The notes: generated from the letters alone by a model not told the origin. Shown: positions 26,201 to 36,524, counted from the stretch's first letter. The stretch: 64,000 nucleotides of DNA from Acanthornis magna (GCA_036785705.1 JAWUZG010000135.1:1798001-1862000); one strand, 5' to 3'. Translations and numbers: made by a program.

Positions 26201-28502
26201 GATAACTACCTGAGTGTTTGACTTGCCAAAAAAGTTGAAGGGATTGATGGAAGATTTTATGGTTCAGTAGTTGTTGAAATGTAACAGGTAACTGATGCTG
26301 TTTTGGTTGTTGCCTACTATTTCTTTAACATCCTTTAAAACAAACCCTCTTTTTAACTTTTCTAAACATTAAAACTTGCATCAAGCAATAAATTTGTTGA
26401 TTGGTTTCCTGAGAGTGGAAGGGTCTCAATCTGATATTGTTTAAATTTCCCAGTTTCCAGGGTGAAGGAGCATTTATAGAACAGCACAAGAGGCAATTTC
26501 ACTGCTTTGCTTTGTCAGCGTGCCTCAGGAGGAAGATCTGAGGGACCACATCTGGATTTACGAGAGGATGTCCCTCTTTTTGTGCTTTTCATCCCTTTTC
26601 CTGTCTGCAGGCCCTTTCCACAGTGTTGCAAATTAACACTAACTTCTGGGGGGGCTTTGAAGATGTTGGGTGCTCGCCTACAGTCTGGGCTGACACTGCC
26701 AAGATAATGTCCCTGAGCAATCAGGTGCTGCTAAATTGTGATGATCAGAATGGTTTGTTGGGACAAATTCATAGTCGTGGCTTATGGAGGAATTTCTGTT
26801 CCCTGTTACAATTTTTTTCTGAGCTTTTATTATTTTCTATGTAATGCTTTCACAACAACAGCCATTTTATTAACTTGACTTTGAAGCTGAAAAGCTACAA
26901 ACTAGAGGCAGCTTAAGTGATGTTTATGCCCCACTTAGAGCAAGGGGGTTACCTGGGCCCTGGCACTGCTACTGTGTGGGTCCTCTCCTCTACATCCAGA
27001 CCATTCTGAATGTGGGCAAGAGCAGGATCTCATCCTTCAGCTAAGCAGCACAATCTGGTTATGAGCAGGGATGCTGATGCCCCTGGTATGCTGGCCATGC
27101 CTGGGATCCCATGCCCTGTAATTCAGTGAGTGACTAATAGGGAAATCTGGCATATTTTTTTGACAGTAAAAATCACAGGATCTTGTAGAGGCAAACAAGG
27201 CAGTTTCAGTGGAGCTGTGCCTGCTGAGATATTAAGCTGTGATAAAACACAGTCTGAAAATAATTTAGCTCTTTTTGGAAGGAAACAATTCAGAGTATAT
27301 ATGCTTAAAGTCCTTGCGGGTTTAGTCATTGTCTAATGTAACTACAACAAAAATTCAAATCCTATTCCTATGATGAGCTTCCATGTAGTTATCACTGAGA
27401 CATGGTCATTTGTCAAAACTGAATGGATCACAAAAAATGAGTGTCTCAACAACTGCATCTATATTCATGTTTTAATTCAGATCAGGGATGCTCCTCTGAA
27501 GTGAATTTCCTAGTTGGTCCCCTTTGATTGGTCTTGGTTGAACAGCAGTACACAAAGAATGTGAAGTTGATGTTTTTTTTTTTAATGAGACTAAACTAGA
27601 GGATGTGCTCAGGGAGTCTTGAATGCACACCAGGTACGTGTGAGCTTCAGGACAAGGCATCAAAGCAGAGCTAGTCTGAAGTTTGAACAGAGAAACAGCA
27701 AAATCTGAAATACATAGAGTAGGGATGACAGATCCTCAGCAGTGTATTTTGGTATATAGATCAGTTCCTATTTGCCTGTAATAGTGCTTAGTACTGGTAA
27801 AATACCACAGAAATGTGTGTTATTCTGCACGTTGGAAAGTGAGTCTTAGTATGTGAGGAATGTCAAAGCTGAGAATTTGGAATGGATGTTTCTGCCCAGT
27901 TTTAAAATGTATTTATGCATATTTAGCATTTCTGCAACTGAAAAACTAATTCTTGATTGTATCCAAAAAGAGGACCCTTGCTTTAGTGTTAGAGATGCAA
28001 GAACCTCTTCCTTCAGTTGCAGGGTGAGTGCAGAGTGCTGTGCCTTTTCCACATACTCTGAAGAATGAGTCCAAAGAAAAATGACTCTTTGGGGTCAATG
28101 GCAAATAAACCTTCCCTCCTTTTCTTACAGGTGGTCCTTAATCCCCAGAAAAATCAGAGCAGCTAGTTGTGTTGGGGCATTGTTGCTGTGTCTTAGTCTT
28201 ACGCATACTTTGGAGAATGAAGGTTGCTGTGAGTTTTAGCAAAATTCTGTTCCAGGCACTGTGCAAAGCTTCAGTGCCTCTCCATGTCCCAGGTGAGCAT
28301 GTCTGAGTAACAACACAATGATCCAGCTCATGAAGCTGCAGAATGAAGTCTTGTGTTACTGAAGGCTGCAGCAAGAGGTCATGAAGTGGCTGGTGTGACT
28401 AAACCAGTGTGGCAGTGTTAGGGAGGCTGCTGCTGAATGAGAGAGAAAAACTGACTGGAAAAGACAAGAGTCAAGGAGCAGAGATGAGCGCCCTGTAAAA
28501 AA
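23291..28502. other. Non-coding background left of the ERV
   Basis: Short open frames only, T-rich runs and no recognisable exon or repeat family. It runs up to the left target-site duplication of the ERV. The insertion point lies after a short A-run (AAAAAA then CATTCA). Confidence 0.5.
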
Positions 28503-28508
28503 CATTCA
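28503..28508. repeat. Left target-site duplication, CATTCA
   Basis: CATTCA directly precedes the TG of the first LTR and is repeated exactly after the CA of the third LTR. Six bases is the duplication length made by alpharetroviral and some betaretroviral integrases. Confidence 0.93.
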
Positions 28509-28773
28509 TGTTGCCTTTCTTAGGCGTGGCGGCCTGGTTCGGAAACGGCACGGCGGCACCCCCCGGCCGCTCGGGCCATCAGCTCACAGACACCACTGTG
28601 GTGGATGGCAAATGGCGTTTATTGGTGATTAGCACCGCATAATATAACTTTGGTTTACAACGTCACACCGGTCTGCTTACATCATAAACTAAACACTATT
28701 GGCTATCTGGGGAGGGGTCCTATCTTTCCGTACAGCACGATATCTTCCGACCGCCAGACCCTACCTACCCACA
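28509..28773 (-). repeat. 3' LTR (LTR1)
   Basis: 265 bp, TG...CA ends, preceded on the sense strand by a polypurine tract. Reading on the minus strand it has a CCAAT box (28698-28702), a TATA-like TATATTA (28640-28646), the poly(A) signal AATAAA (28618-28623) and then GCCATTTG, the likely start of R near 28616. It is identical to LTR2. As the terminal LTR it would supply the poly(A) site of full-length transcripts. Confidence 0.95.
28616..28702 (-). promoter_or_regulatory. LTR1 core promoter and poly(A) signal
   Basis: The CCAAT box, TATA-like box and AATAAA lie in the usual order. The TATA-like box starts 30 nt upstream of the proposed cap site at GCCATTTG. AATAAA just before R is the arrangement of avian alpharetroviral LTRs. 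A downstream CACCAC-A-GTGGTG inverted repeat (about 28591-28603) falls in R/U5. Activity from this LTR would run outward into left-flanking DNA. Confidence 0.65.
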
Positions 28774-28787
28774 TTTCCCCCCTCCCC
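28774..28787 (-). other. Polypurine tract, unit A
   Basis: On the minus strand GGGGAGGGGGGAAA abuts the TGTGGG start of LTR1. This is the standard plus-strand primer site of a retrovirus and fixes the LTR boundary. Confidence 0.93.
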
Positions 28788-28959
28788 ATGCTAATCTAAG
28801 AGGACTAACAAACGTATAAAAAGGTATTAAGGAGGTAGAACAGAAGGCACTTTGAATAAGTGGTAACTAGGGGGGTAAGGGGATGGGATATAGCTTGGGG
28901 TAACTAGGGATGACTGGGGATAATACTGCATAAGGAATTGGGGATAACTAGGGATAACA
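28788..28959 (-). other. ERV 3' non-coding region with degenerate short repeats, unit A
   Basis: About 170 bp between the env stop and the polypurine tract. The plus strand holds several variants of a GGGGATAACTAGGGATAAC-like motif between about 28861 and 28956. Alpharetroviruses carry direct repeats with RNA-export or packaging roles in a comparable place, but I see no sequence match to those, so any function is open. Confidence 0.6.
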
Positions 28960-30888
28960 CTACAAAGGTACATTCTTAGCACAGTTGTTTTCTACGAACA
29001 GAATGTTAACTTTGTCCAGCCGGCTCTTGACAAATGACACGAGCCTGTTTAATATGCACGGCCCGAAGACCAAAGCCAGTATGATCATTGCGATCGGCCC
29101 TATCAAAGTAGATATCAGGGTGGTTAGCCATGGCGAATGGTTGAACCAGGATTCGAACCAATTTGGCTGTGCCTCTCGTTCCCTTTTTCGCTTTTCCAAT
29201 CCCTCTCGCAATTTGGCCATTGTCATCCTTGCTACGCCGGTGTGGTCTGCATATACACAACACTCTTCATTAAGTGCAACGCGCATACCCCCTTGCTGTG
29301 AGAACACCAGGTCTAAAGCTCTTTGGTTTTGTAGCACCACTTCAGATAATGATCTAATGGACTGTTCCAGTGCAGTTATTGACTGCTCAATTCTAGCCAG
29401 GTCTTCATCTACTGCCACTCTCAAGGCACTAAATTCTTTACTCTGTTGCACCAGGGATGCTACGCCGGTACCGACTCCCGCGCCTCCTAGAAGCATCAGG
29501 GTGGCTACTGTCAATGCTGTAAAAGGTTCTCGTTTCGACAGATGATGTTCTGGGGTAACCTGTGCATCATAAACAAAGTCTTCAGGATGGTAAAATATTT
29601 TAGGAATGATGGATACCTGAACACAATATTCTGAGGACTCACTAAATATTTCTAACGACAAACAAGGTGTAACTCCAATAGTAGAACAAACCCACTTGGC
29701 ATTTTCGGCCGGTACTAACCACTTTGCGGAGGGTTTGTATTGTGACTTGTTAGTACACAGATGTTTCTTATGCTCTGGGACTTTGCCTATGCACACGCCA
29801 CTGTCCATCACCTGTGTCAAGGTGATGCCTCGCTTTTCTGTGTCCCAGTTGCACTGGGCCGGGTTTGTGTCAATTGCTTGTATAGGTGTGTCACTTACTC
29901 CCACTGCCTCATAAAACGGGGGAGTTATTCCGTAGCACAACCAGCAATGCTCCGTAAGATTTGGATTAGTTTTGTTCAATATCTGATAGCTGGCTTGCAT
30001 CATTTTCCAAAATGAATTTCGATAAGGGGCATTGGTGGTGTGTGTTACTGCGGGCGTAGTGGGATAGGTATTTGTCGAAGTTTTCTGGTTGTTGGTCTCT
30101 GTGGTTGCGTAGTCATGACCAGGAGTAGTTCGGACTACTTTATTAACAAATGGTTGGCTGGGAGTTACTGGCGGTGGATCATTTGGGACAACCTCCTTTT
30201 TTATGAGGATTAAGCCACCTTTGTCTGTCCCTGGTTCCGTGTACCTTATTCCCCAAATCTTTCCAAGTAACCAACTGTGTTCGTGGGGCTCGGTAACATT
30301 TAAATAGAGGTATCGGCAATTTCTGCGTCCCCGCCATCCTTGTGGTGATGTGCACCTGCGTGGGCCCCACTGGACTTTTAAATATCTGTCCCTGCCGGCA
30401 CCAGGTATCCAATCAGGGGCTATGGTCTCACAGCCCTAGTGGCTGCAATAATATTGATTAGGGTAGTTGTAATACCCTTTCTCAGGATTAGAGCTGGGAC
30501 ACATATAAAAGCCCAGAAACTCCCAACAACGCTGTCTTGGGACAAGCTGACATAGGGAGGCATTAAAACTCGGCGCACCTGATGTTATTTGGGTTGCAAT
30601 AACCTTTTGGTCCCCAAATCGAAGGAGGGACCATTTGAATGGCTGGTGGTAATGACTATGTGATTCTACTTGCCCCATAGTAACAAACCCGAACACTAAA
30701 AGCACGCAAAGGCATCGTGGTCTTTTTTCTCGGTGGCTTTTCCGCTGTCGGTCAGGTTCTGTCGATGCGGAGCTCTCAGGCGTGGACGGGATGTTTGGCG
30801 GCTTGTCGTCTCTGCTTACCATCGGGGCGTATGGGTTACGGGGGTGTCCGATGAACTGGTCTTGTGAACAAAAACTCACAGTTTTCAT
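28960..30888 (-). pseudogene. env: ERV envelope gene, broken by one stop (unit A)
   Basis: Reads on the minus strand. ATG 30888 is one possible start; a later in-frame ATG at 30822 also precedes the hydrophobic signal segment (about 30714-30680). The surface subunit holds an FYMCP-type block, N-glycosylation sequons and, after an in-frame TAG at 30436-30438, a proline/threonine-rich part and the CWLC motif (29946-29935). A KR site precedes a glycine/alanine-rich fusion peptide (from about 29523), a coiled-coil region, an immunosuppressive-domain-like LQNQRALDL block, a CC pair, one membrane span (about 29130-29060) and a short tail ending at TAG 28960. These are features of gamma-type envelopes. 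The first cysteine of CX6CC is Arg (codon 29283-29281). The premature stop and weak cleavage site argue against a working fusogen. The 347-codon part from Met 30003 is open. Confidence 0.88.
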
Positions 30889-30906
30889 TAGTTTTATTGT
30901 GGACCA

Positions 30907-31119
30907 TGGTGACGGTTTAGCAATTATTCTAGAAGCTGTGCGAATAGCTTCTCTGGCAGCACGGGTAGTTGCTATAACTTTATGAGCTCGCAGGCCCTGG
31001 GCTTGAGCCTGGGGAGTGATCATTGTGGGGTCTGTACCCATTAACCGCTGCAGGCTGGAGCCATGCAGTGGGTGGTCCGCCCCAGTTACTTGGGCTAGTT
31101 GTCTTGTACAATTGTCTTC
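30907..31119 (-). pseudogene. Capsid remnant after the gag stop, unit A
   Basis: Downstream of the gag TGA the same frame stays open. It reads like the remainder of a capsid N-terminal domain (QAQAQGLRAHKVIATTRAAR block) before passing without a frame change into env leader sequence somewhere near 30.9 kb. This marks the junction where the rest of gag and all of pol are missing. The exact breakpoint cannot be set without an intact relative. Confidence 0.6.
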
Positions 31120-32424
31120 TCATTCTTGCTTAAAAACAATCATCCCTGCTCCGTCCAAGATTAATCTACAAGTTTGTTTTATATCGAACGGAAGCATGTC
31201 ATCCCCCCCAAAGATACCGTCTATAAGGGTGGAGACCATAGCAGAATTGAGCCCTTTGTCTGCAATTGCTTTAACAATCGCTTGTACATCCTTAGGGTTA
31301 ACTGGTGAATGGACCCTCTGTCCCCCTTCTGTCACTCGGACCGGGAACGCCAGTGCGGCCGACGGGGCCCAGTCGGCACACGCAATCTTTATTTTCCTCC
31401 AATCCGTAAGAGGGATTTGACTCTCTAACGGCTTCTCCTTATTCTGGCTTTTAATTCTGTTTGCTCCCGTATCCTCCCACTCTAAGTCCGAATCAGTTGC
31501 GAGCCACTCGCTCCAGCTTGTGTCTGATTCGGAGCCGGAAGTCGACTGACCAGCCACTTCCGGGTTCCAGCGCCTTTTGGTAGGGCTCCGGCCCTGCCCA
31601 CTTCCCTTGTGGGCGGGCCGTTCCCTCCCTCTTGCCTCGCCCCGCCTTCTACTCGGCGAGGTGTTTGCCTTATAGGGGCATTGTTTAAAACAGGCGCTCT
31701 GGTCAACTCTCCGCCCCTCGCGCACGCTCCTCTCTCTCTTTCGGTCACTCCCACCATCCTTATCGCATTCCTTATCACTTTCCTCCTCCACTCCTTTACA
31801 CATGCATGTTAGGTTAATCGGTGCCTCCCTGTTCCCGCCGGGCGCATCTTCATCCCGCCCACTTTCTTTGTTCTCGGCACCATGCTGAGGCGCATAGGGC
31901 GGTGGTCTGGCCCAGGCTTCCTCAGACCCCACTCTCCCCGCAGCACTCCTGGCCTCCTCGGCCAACTCGTCCGAAAAAGATTTTGCCTGCTTTGACTCCT
32001 CTGCAAGCGAGCCTGGATCTGGGGATTGGGGGGGTGCAGTACCTCCTCGCAAATCCCCAGGTTCAGCCGAATCGCCATCGCCTGGGGGGTACAGTGTCTG
32101 CGTAGCCGCCCCAACTCCCAATTTCGGGATGGCTAGCAAACAGTTCTTTGCCGCCTTCCAGGTCTCCTGCTCTTGGATAGCCTTTTGCAGGGCCTGTACG
32201 ACTTTACCCCAGGACTTAAGGTGTTTTCCACTACCTGAGGACATTGTTTCCTCAGCTAAAGCCTTAGTACATTTATCCCACACCTCAGGGTGGAGAATAT
32301 CTACCGGTTGGTCTATGACCCTGATCTGCAAAAGCCTCGCAACAGCGAGAGTAAAATCTTTGGGCTTACAATCAATACCCCACTGTTCATGTAACTGGTA
32401 TACGACCTTCACAAGGGCTTCCAT
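31120..32424 (-). pseudogene. gag: ERV gag, truncated in capsid (unit A)
   Basis: Minus strand, start chosen at ATG 32424, which has a purine at -3 and G at +4 and begins an alpharetrovirus-like matrix domain (MEALVKVV). An upstream in-frame ATG at 32490 would add 22 Gly/Arg-rich residues but leave only 16 nt of leader. Residues 23-120 in the longer numbering look like matrix, with tryptophans at 37, 71, 94 and 111. A PPPY late-domain motif lies at 196-199, followed by a long charged, Arg-rich linker (about 230-310). The capsid N-terminal domain starts near 380 and is cut by TGA at 31120-31122. Nucleocapsid zinc knuckles and protease are absent. It encodes a matrix-linker-partial capsid product that cannot form a complete shell by itself. 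The alpharetroviral assignment is from pattern memory. Confidence 0.85.
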
Positions 32425-32506
32425 CCTCCTTGTTGGTCCGGGAGCGTCCTCCCCGCCGAAGTTGGTCCCGCCACTTCGGCCGCCGTTCATCCGATCTCAG
32501 GCGATC

Positions 32507-32524
32507 TCCCGGGTTTCGGCACCA
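32507..32524 (-). other. Primer-binding site for tRNA-Phe, unit A
   Basis: The plus strand reads TCCCGGGTTTCGGCACCA, the 3' end of vertebrate tRNA-Phe including CCA, so the sense strand is an 18-nt perfect primer-binding site. It is two bases from the inner LTR edge, which is normal. Avian leukosis-type viruses use tRNA-Trp, so this choice is unusual for an alpharetrovirus-like element. Confidence 0.92.
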
Positions 32525-32526
32525 CT

Positions 32527-32791
32527 TGTTGCCTTTCTTAGGCGTGGCGGCCTGGTTCGGAAACGGCACGGCGGCACCCCCCGGCCGCTCGGGCCATCAG
32601 CTCACAGACACCACTGTGGTGGATGGCAAATGGCGTTTATTGGTGATTAGCACCGCATAATATAACTTTGGTTTACAACGTCACACCGGTCTGCTTACAT
32701 CATAAACTAAACACTATTGGCTATCTGGGGAGGGGTCCTATCTTTCCGTACAGCACGATATCTTCCGACCGCCAGACCCTACCTACCCACA
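32527..32791 (-). repeat. Inner LTR (LTR2), shared by both units
   Basis: 265 bp, identical to LTR1. It is flanked by the primer-binding site of unit A on one side and the polypurine tract of unit B on the other, so it serves as 3' LTR of unit B and 5' LTR of unit A. There is no target-site duplication around it, which shows that it was not formed by a separate insertion. Confidence 0.95.
32634..32720 (-). promoter_or_regulatory. LTR2 core promoter and poly(A) signal
   Basis: Same elements as LTR1 (CCAAT 32716-32720, TATA-like 32658-32664, AATAAA 32636-32641). Its position means it could end transcripts from LTR3 and start transcripts of unit A. Confidence 0.65.
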
Positions 32792-32805
32792 TTTCCCCCC
32801 TCCCC
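32792..32805 (-). other. Polypurine tract, unit B
   Basis: Identical to the unit A tract and next to LTR2, again fixing the LTR edge. Confidence 0.93.
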
Positions 32806-32977
32806 ATGCTAATCTAAGAGGACTAACAAACGTATAAAAAGGTATTAAGGAGGTAGAACAGAAGGCACTTTGAATAAGTGGTAACTAGGGGGGTAAGGGG
32901 ATGGGATATAGCTTGGGGTAACTAGGGATGACTGGGGATAATACTGCATAAGGAATTGGGGATAACTAGGGATAACA
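32806..32977 (-). other. ERV 3' non-coding region, unit B
   Basis: Same as the unit A region, including the GGGGATAACTA-like degenerate repeats (about 32879-32974). Confidence 0.6.
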
Positions 32978-34906
32978 CTACAAAGGTACATTCTTAGCAC
33001 AGTTGTTTTCTACGAACAGAATGTTAACTTTGTCCAGCCGGCTCTTGACAAATGACACGAGCCTGTTTAATATGCACGGCCCGAAGACCAAAGCCAGTAT
33101 GATCATTGCGATCGGCCCTATCAAAGTAGATATCAGGGTGGTTAGCCATGGCGAATGGTTGAACCAGGATTCGAACCAATTTGGCTGTGCCTCTCGTTCC
33201 CTTTTTCGCTTTTCCAATCCCTCTCGCAATTTGGCCATTGTCATCCTTGCTACGCCGGTGTGGTCTGCATATACACAACACTCTTCATTAAGTGCAACGC
33301 GCATACCCCCTTGCTGTGAGAACACCAGGTCTAAAGCTCTTTGGTTTTGTAGCACCACTTCAGATAATGATCTAATGGACTGTTCCAGTGCAGTTATTGA
33401 CTGCTCAATTCTAGCCAGGTCTTCATCTACTGCCACTCTCAAGGCACTAAATTCTTTACTCTGTTGCACCAGGGATGCTACGCCGGTACCGACTCCCGCG
33501 CCTCCTAGAAGCATCAGGGTGGCTACTGTCAATGCTGTAAAAGGTTCTCGTTTCGACAGATGATGTTCTGGGGTAACCTGTGCATCATAAACAAAGTCTT
33601 CAGGATGGTAAAATATTTTAGGAATGATGGATACCTGAACACAATATTCTGAGGACTCACTAAATATTTCTAACGACAAACAAGGTGTAACTCCAATAGT
33701 AGAACAAACCCACTTGGCATTTTCGGCCGGTACTAACCACTTTGCGGAGGGTTTGTATTGTGACTTGTTAGTACACAGATGTTTCTTATGCTCTGGGACT
33801 TTGCCTATGCACACGCCACTGTCCATCACCTGTGTCAAGGTGATGCCTCGCTTTTCTGTGTCCCAGTTGCACTGGGCCGGGTTTGTGTCAATTGCTTGTA
33901 TAGGTGTGTCACTTACTCCCACTGCCTCATAAAACGGGGGAGTTATTCCGTAGCACAACCAGCAATGCTCCGTAAGATTTGGATTAGTTTTGTTCAATAT
34001 CTGATAGCTGGCTTGCATCATTTTCCAAAATGAATTTCGATAAGGGGCATTGGTGGTGTGTGTTACTGCGGGCGTAGTGGGATAGGTATTTGTCGAAGTT
34101 TTCTGGTTGTTGGTCTCTGTGGTTGCGTAGTCATGACCAGGAGTAGTTCGGACTACTTTATTAACAAATGGTTGGCTGGGAGTTACTGGCGGTGGATCAT
34201 TTGGGACAACCTCCTTTTTTATGAGGATTAAGCCACCTTTGTCTGTCCCTGGTTCCGTGTACCTTATTCCCCAAATCTTTCCAAGTAACCAACTGTGTTC
34301 GTGGGGCTCGGTAACATTTAAATAGAGGTATCGGCAATTTCTGCGTCCCCGCCATCCTTGTGGTGATGTGCACCTGCGTGGGCCCCACTGGACTTTTAAA
34401 TATCTGTCCCTGCCGGCACCAGGTATCCAATCAGGGGCTATGGTCTCACAGCCCTAGTGGCTGCAATAATATTGATTAGGGTAGTTGTAATACCCTTTCT
34501 CAGGATTAGAGCTGGGACACATATAAAAGCCCAGAAACTCCCAACAACGCTGTCTTGGGACAAGCTGACATAGGGAGGCATTAAAACTCGGCGCACCTGA
34601 TGTTATTTGGGTTGCAATAACCTTTTGGTCCCCAAATCGAAGGAGGGACCATTTGAATGGCTGGTGGTAATGACTATGTGATTCTACTTGCCCCATAGTA
34701 ACAAACCCGAACACTAAAAGCACGCAAAGGCATCGTGGTCTTTTTTCTCGGTGGCTTTTCCGCTGTCGGTCAGGTTCTGTCGATGCGGAGCTCTCAGGCG
34801 TGGACGGGATGTTTGGCGGCTTGTCGTCTCTGCTTACCATCGGGGCGTATGGGTTACGGGGGTGTCCGATGAACTGGTCTTGTGAACAAAAACTCACAGT
34901 TTTCAT
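32978..34906 (-). pseudogene. env: ERV envelope gene, broken by one stop (unit B)
   Basis: A copy of the unit A gene shifted by 4018 bp. The encoded 347-residue transmembrane part and the 201-codon upstream frame are identical to unit A in translation. It shares the premature TAG (34454-34456) and Arg in place of the first CX6CC cysteine, so both changes predate the duplication. This unit lies directly downstream of the true 5' LTR-bearing gag copy, so if the array is transcribed from LTR3 and polyadenylated in LTR2, this is the env copy in that RNA. Confidence 0.88.
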
Positions 34907-34924
34907 TAGTTTTATTGTGGACCA

Positions 34925-35137
34925 TGGTGACGGTTTAGCAATTATTCTAGAAGCTGTGCGAATAGCTTCTCTGGCAGCACGGGTAGTTGCTATAACTTTA
35001 TGAGCTCGCAGGCCCTGGGCTTGAGCCTGGGGAGTGATCATTGTGGGGTCTGTACCCATTAACCGCTGCAGGCTGGAGCCATGCAGTGGGTGGTCCGCCC
35101 CAGTTACTTGGGCTAGTTGTCTTGTACAATTGTCTTC
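34925..35137 (-). pseudogene. Capsid remnant after the gag stop, unit B
   Basis: Same in-frame capsid-to-env junction segment as unit A, with no difference seen. Its presence in both copies shows that the pol deletion is older than the tandem duplication. Confidence 0.6.
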
Positions 35138-36442
35138 TCATTCTTGCTTAAAAACAATCATCCCTGCTCCGTCCAAGATTAATCTACAAGTTTGTTTTAT
35201 ATCGAACGGAAGCATGTCATCCCCCCCAAAGATACCGTCTATAAGGGTGGAGACCATAGCAGAATTGAGCCCTTTGTCTGCAATTGCTTTAACAATCGCT
35301 TGTACATCCTTAGGGTTAACTGGTGAATGGACCCTCTGTCCCCCTTCTGTCACTCGGACCGGGAACGCCAGTGCGGCCGACGGGGCCCAGTCGGCACACG
35401 CAATCTTTATTTTCCTCCAATCCGTAAGAGGGATTTGACTCTCTAACGGCTTCTCCTTATTCTGGCTTTTAATTCTGTTTGCTCCCGTATCCTCCCACTC
35501 TAAGTCCGAATCAGTTGCGAGCCACTCGCTCCAGCTTGTGTCTGATTCGGAGCCGGAAGTCGACTGACCAGCCACTTCCGGGTTCCAGCGCCTTTTGGTA
35601 GGGCTCCGGCCCTGCCCACTTCCCTTGTGGGCGGGCCGTTCCCTCCCTCTTGCCTCGCCCCGCCTTCTACTCGGCGAGGTGTTTGCCTTATAGGGGCATT
35701 GTTTAAAACAGGCGCTCTGGTCAACTCTCCGCCCCTCGCGCACGCTCCTCTCTCTCTTTCGGTCACTCCCACCATCCTTATCGCATTCCTTATCACTTTC
35801 CTCCTCCACTCCTTTACACATGCATGTTAGGTTAATCGGTGCCTCCCTGTTCCCGCCGGGCGCATCTTCATCCCGCCCACTTTCTTTGTTCTCGGCACCA
35901 TGCTGAGGCGCATAGGGCGGTGGTCTGGCCCAGGCTTCCTCAGACCCCACTCTCCCCGCAGCACTCCTGGCCTCCTCGGCCAACTCGTCCGAAAAAGATT
36001 TTGCCTGCTTTGACTCCTCTGCAAGCGAGCCTGGATCTGGGGATTGGGGGGGTGCAGTACCTCCTCGCAAATCCCCAGGTTCAGCCGAATCGCCATCGCC
36101 TGGGGGGTACAGTGTCTGCGTAGCCGCCCCAACTCCCAATTTCGGGATGGCTAGCAAACAGTTCTTTGCCGCCTTCCAGGTCTCCTGCTCTTGGATAGCC
36201 TTTTGCAGGGCCTGTACGACTTTACCCCAGGACTTAAGGTGTTTTCCACTACCTGAGGACATTGTTTCCTCAGCTAAAGCCTTAGTACATTTATCCCACA
36301 CCTCAGGGTGGAGAATATCTACCGGTTGGTCTATGACCCTGATCTGCAAAAGCCTCGCAACAGCGAGAGTAAAATCTTTGGGCTTACAATCAATACCCCA
36401 CTGTTCATGTAACTGGTATACGACCTTCACAAGGGCTTCCAT
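35138..36442 (-). pseudogene. gag: ERV gag, truncated in capsid (unit B)
   Basis: Identical in translation to unit A gag, with the same TGA at 35138-35140, PPPY motif and Arg-rich linker. ATG 36442 is preferred; ATG 36508 is the upstream in-frame alternative. It is the first gene downstream of the 5' LTR (36545-36809). Loss of nucleocapsid and pol in both copies means that any mobilisation would need proteins from another virus. Confidence 0.85.
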
Positions 36443-36524
36443 CCTCCTTGTTGGTCCGGGAGCGTCCTCCCCGCCGAAGTTGGTCCCGCCACTTCGGCCG
36501 CCGTTCATCCGATCTCAGGCGATC

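Noticed and set aside
28940..28960. Resemblance of TAGGGATAACA to a homing endonuclease I-SceI site
   Set aside because: Only the first 11 bases agree and the motif is one variant of a degenerate local repeat.
28985..29545. 186-codon plus-strand open frame antisense to env, with a copy at 33003-33563
   Set aside because: It is a shadow of the env frame on the sense strand, has no domain signature, and starts and ends without any retroviral antisense-gene features.
32507..32524. Possible tRNA-Phe gene
   Set aside because: Only the last 18 bases of the tRNA are present; there is no cloverleaf upstream. It is the primer-binding site.
32129..32650. 173-codon plus-strand open frame running antisense through gag, the primer site and into the LTR (copy at 36147-36668)
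   Set aside because: Antisense shadow of gag and GC-rich LTR sequence. HTLV-type antisense genes are not known for alpharetroviruses and no basic-zipper or other feature is visible.
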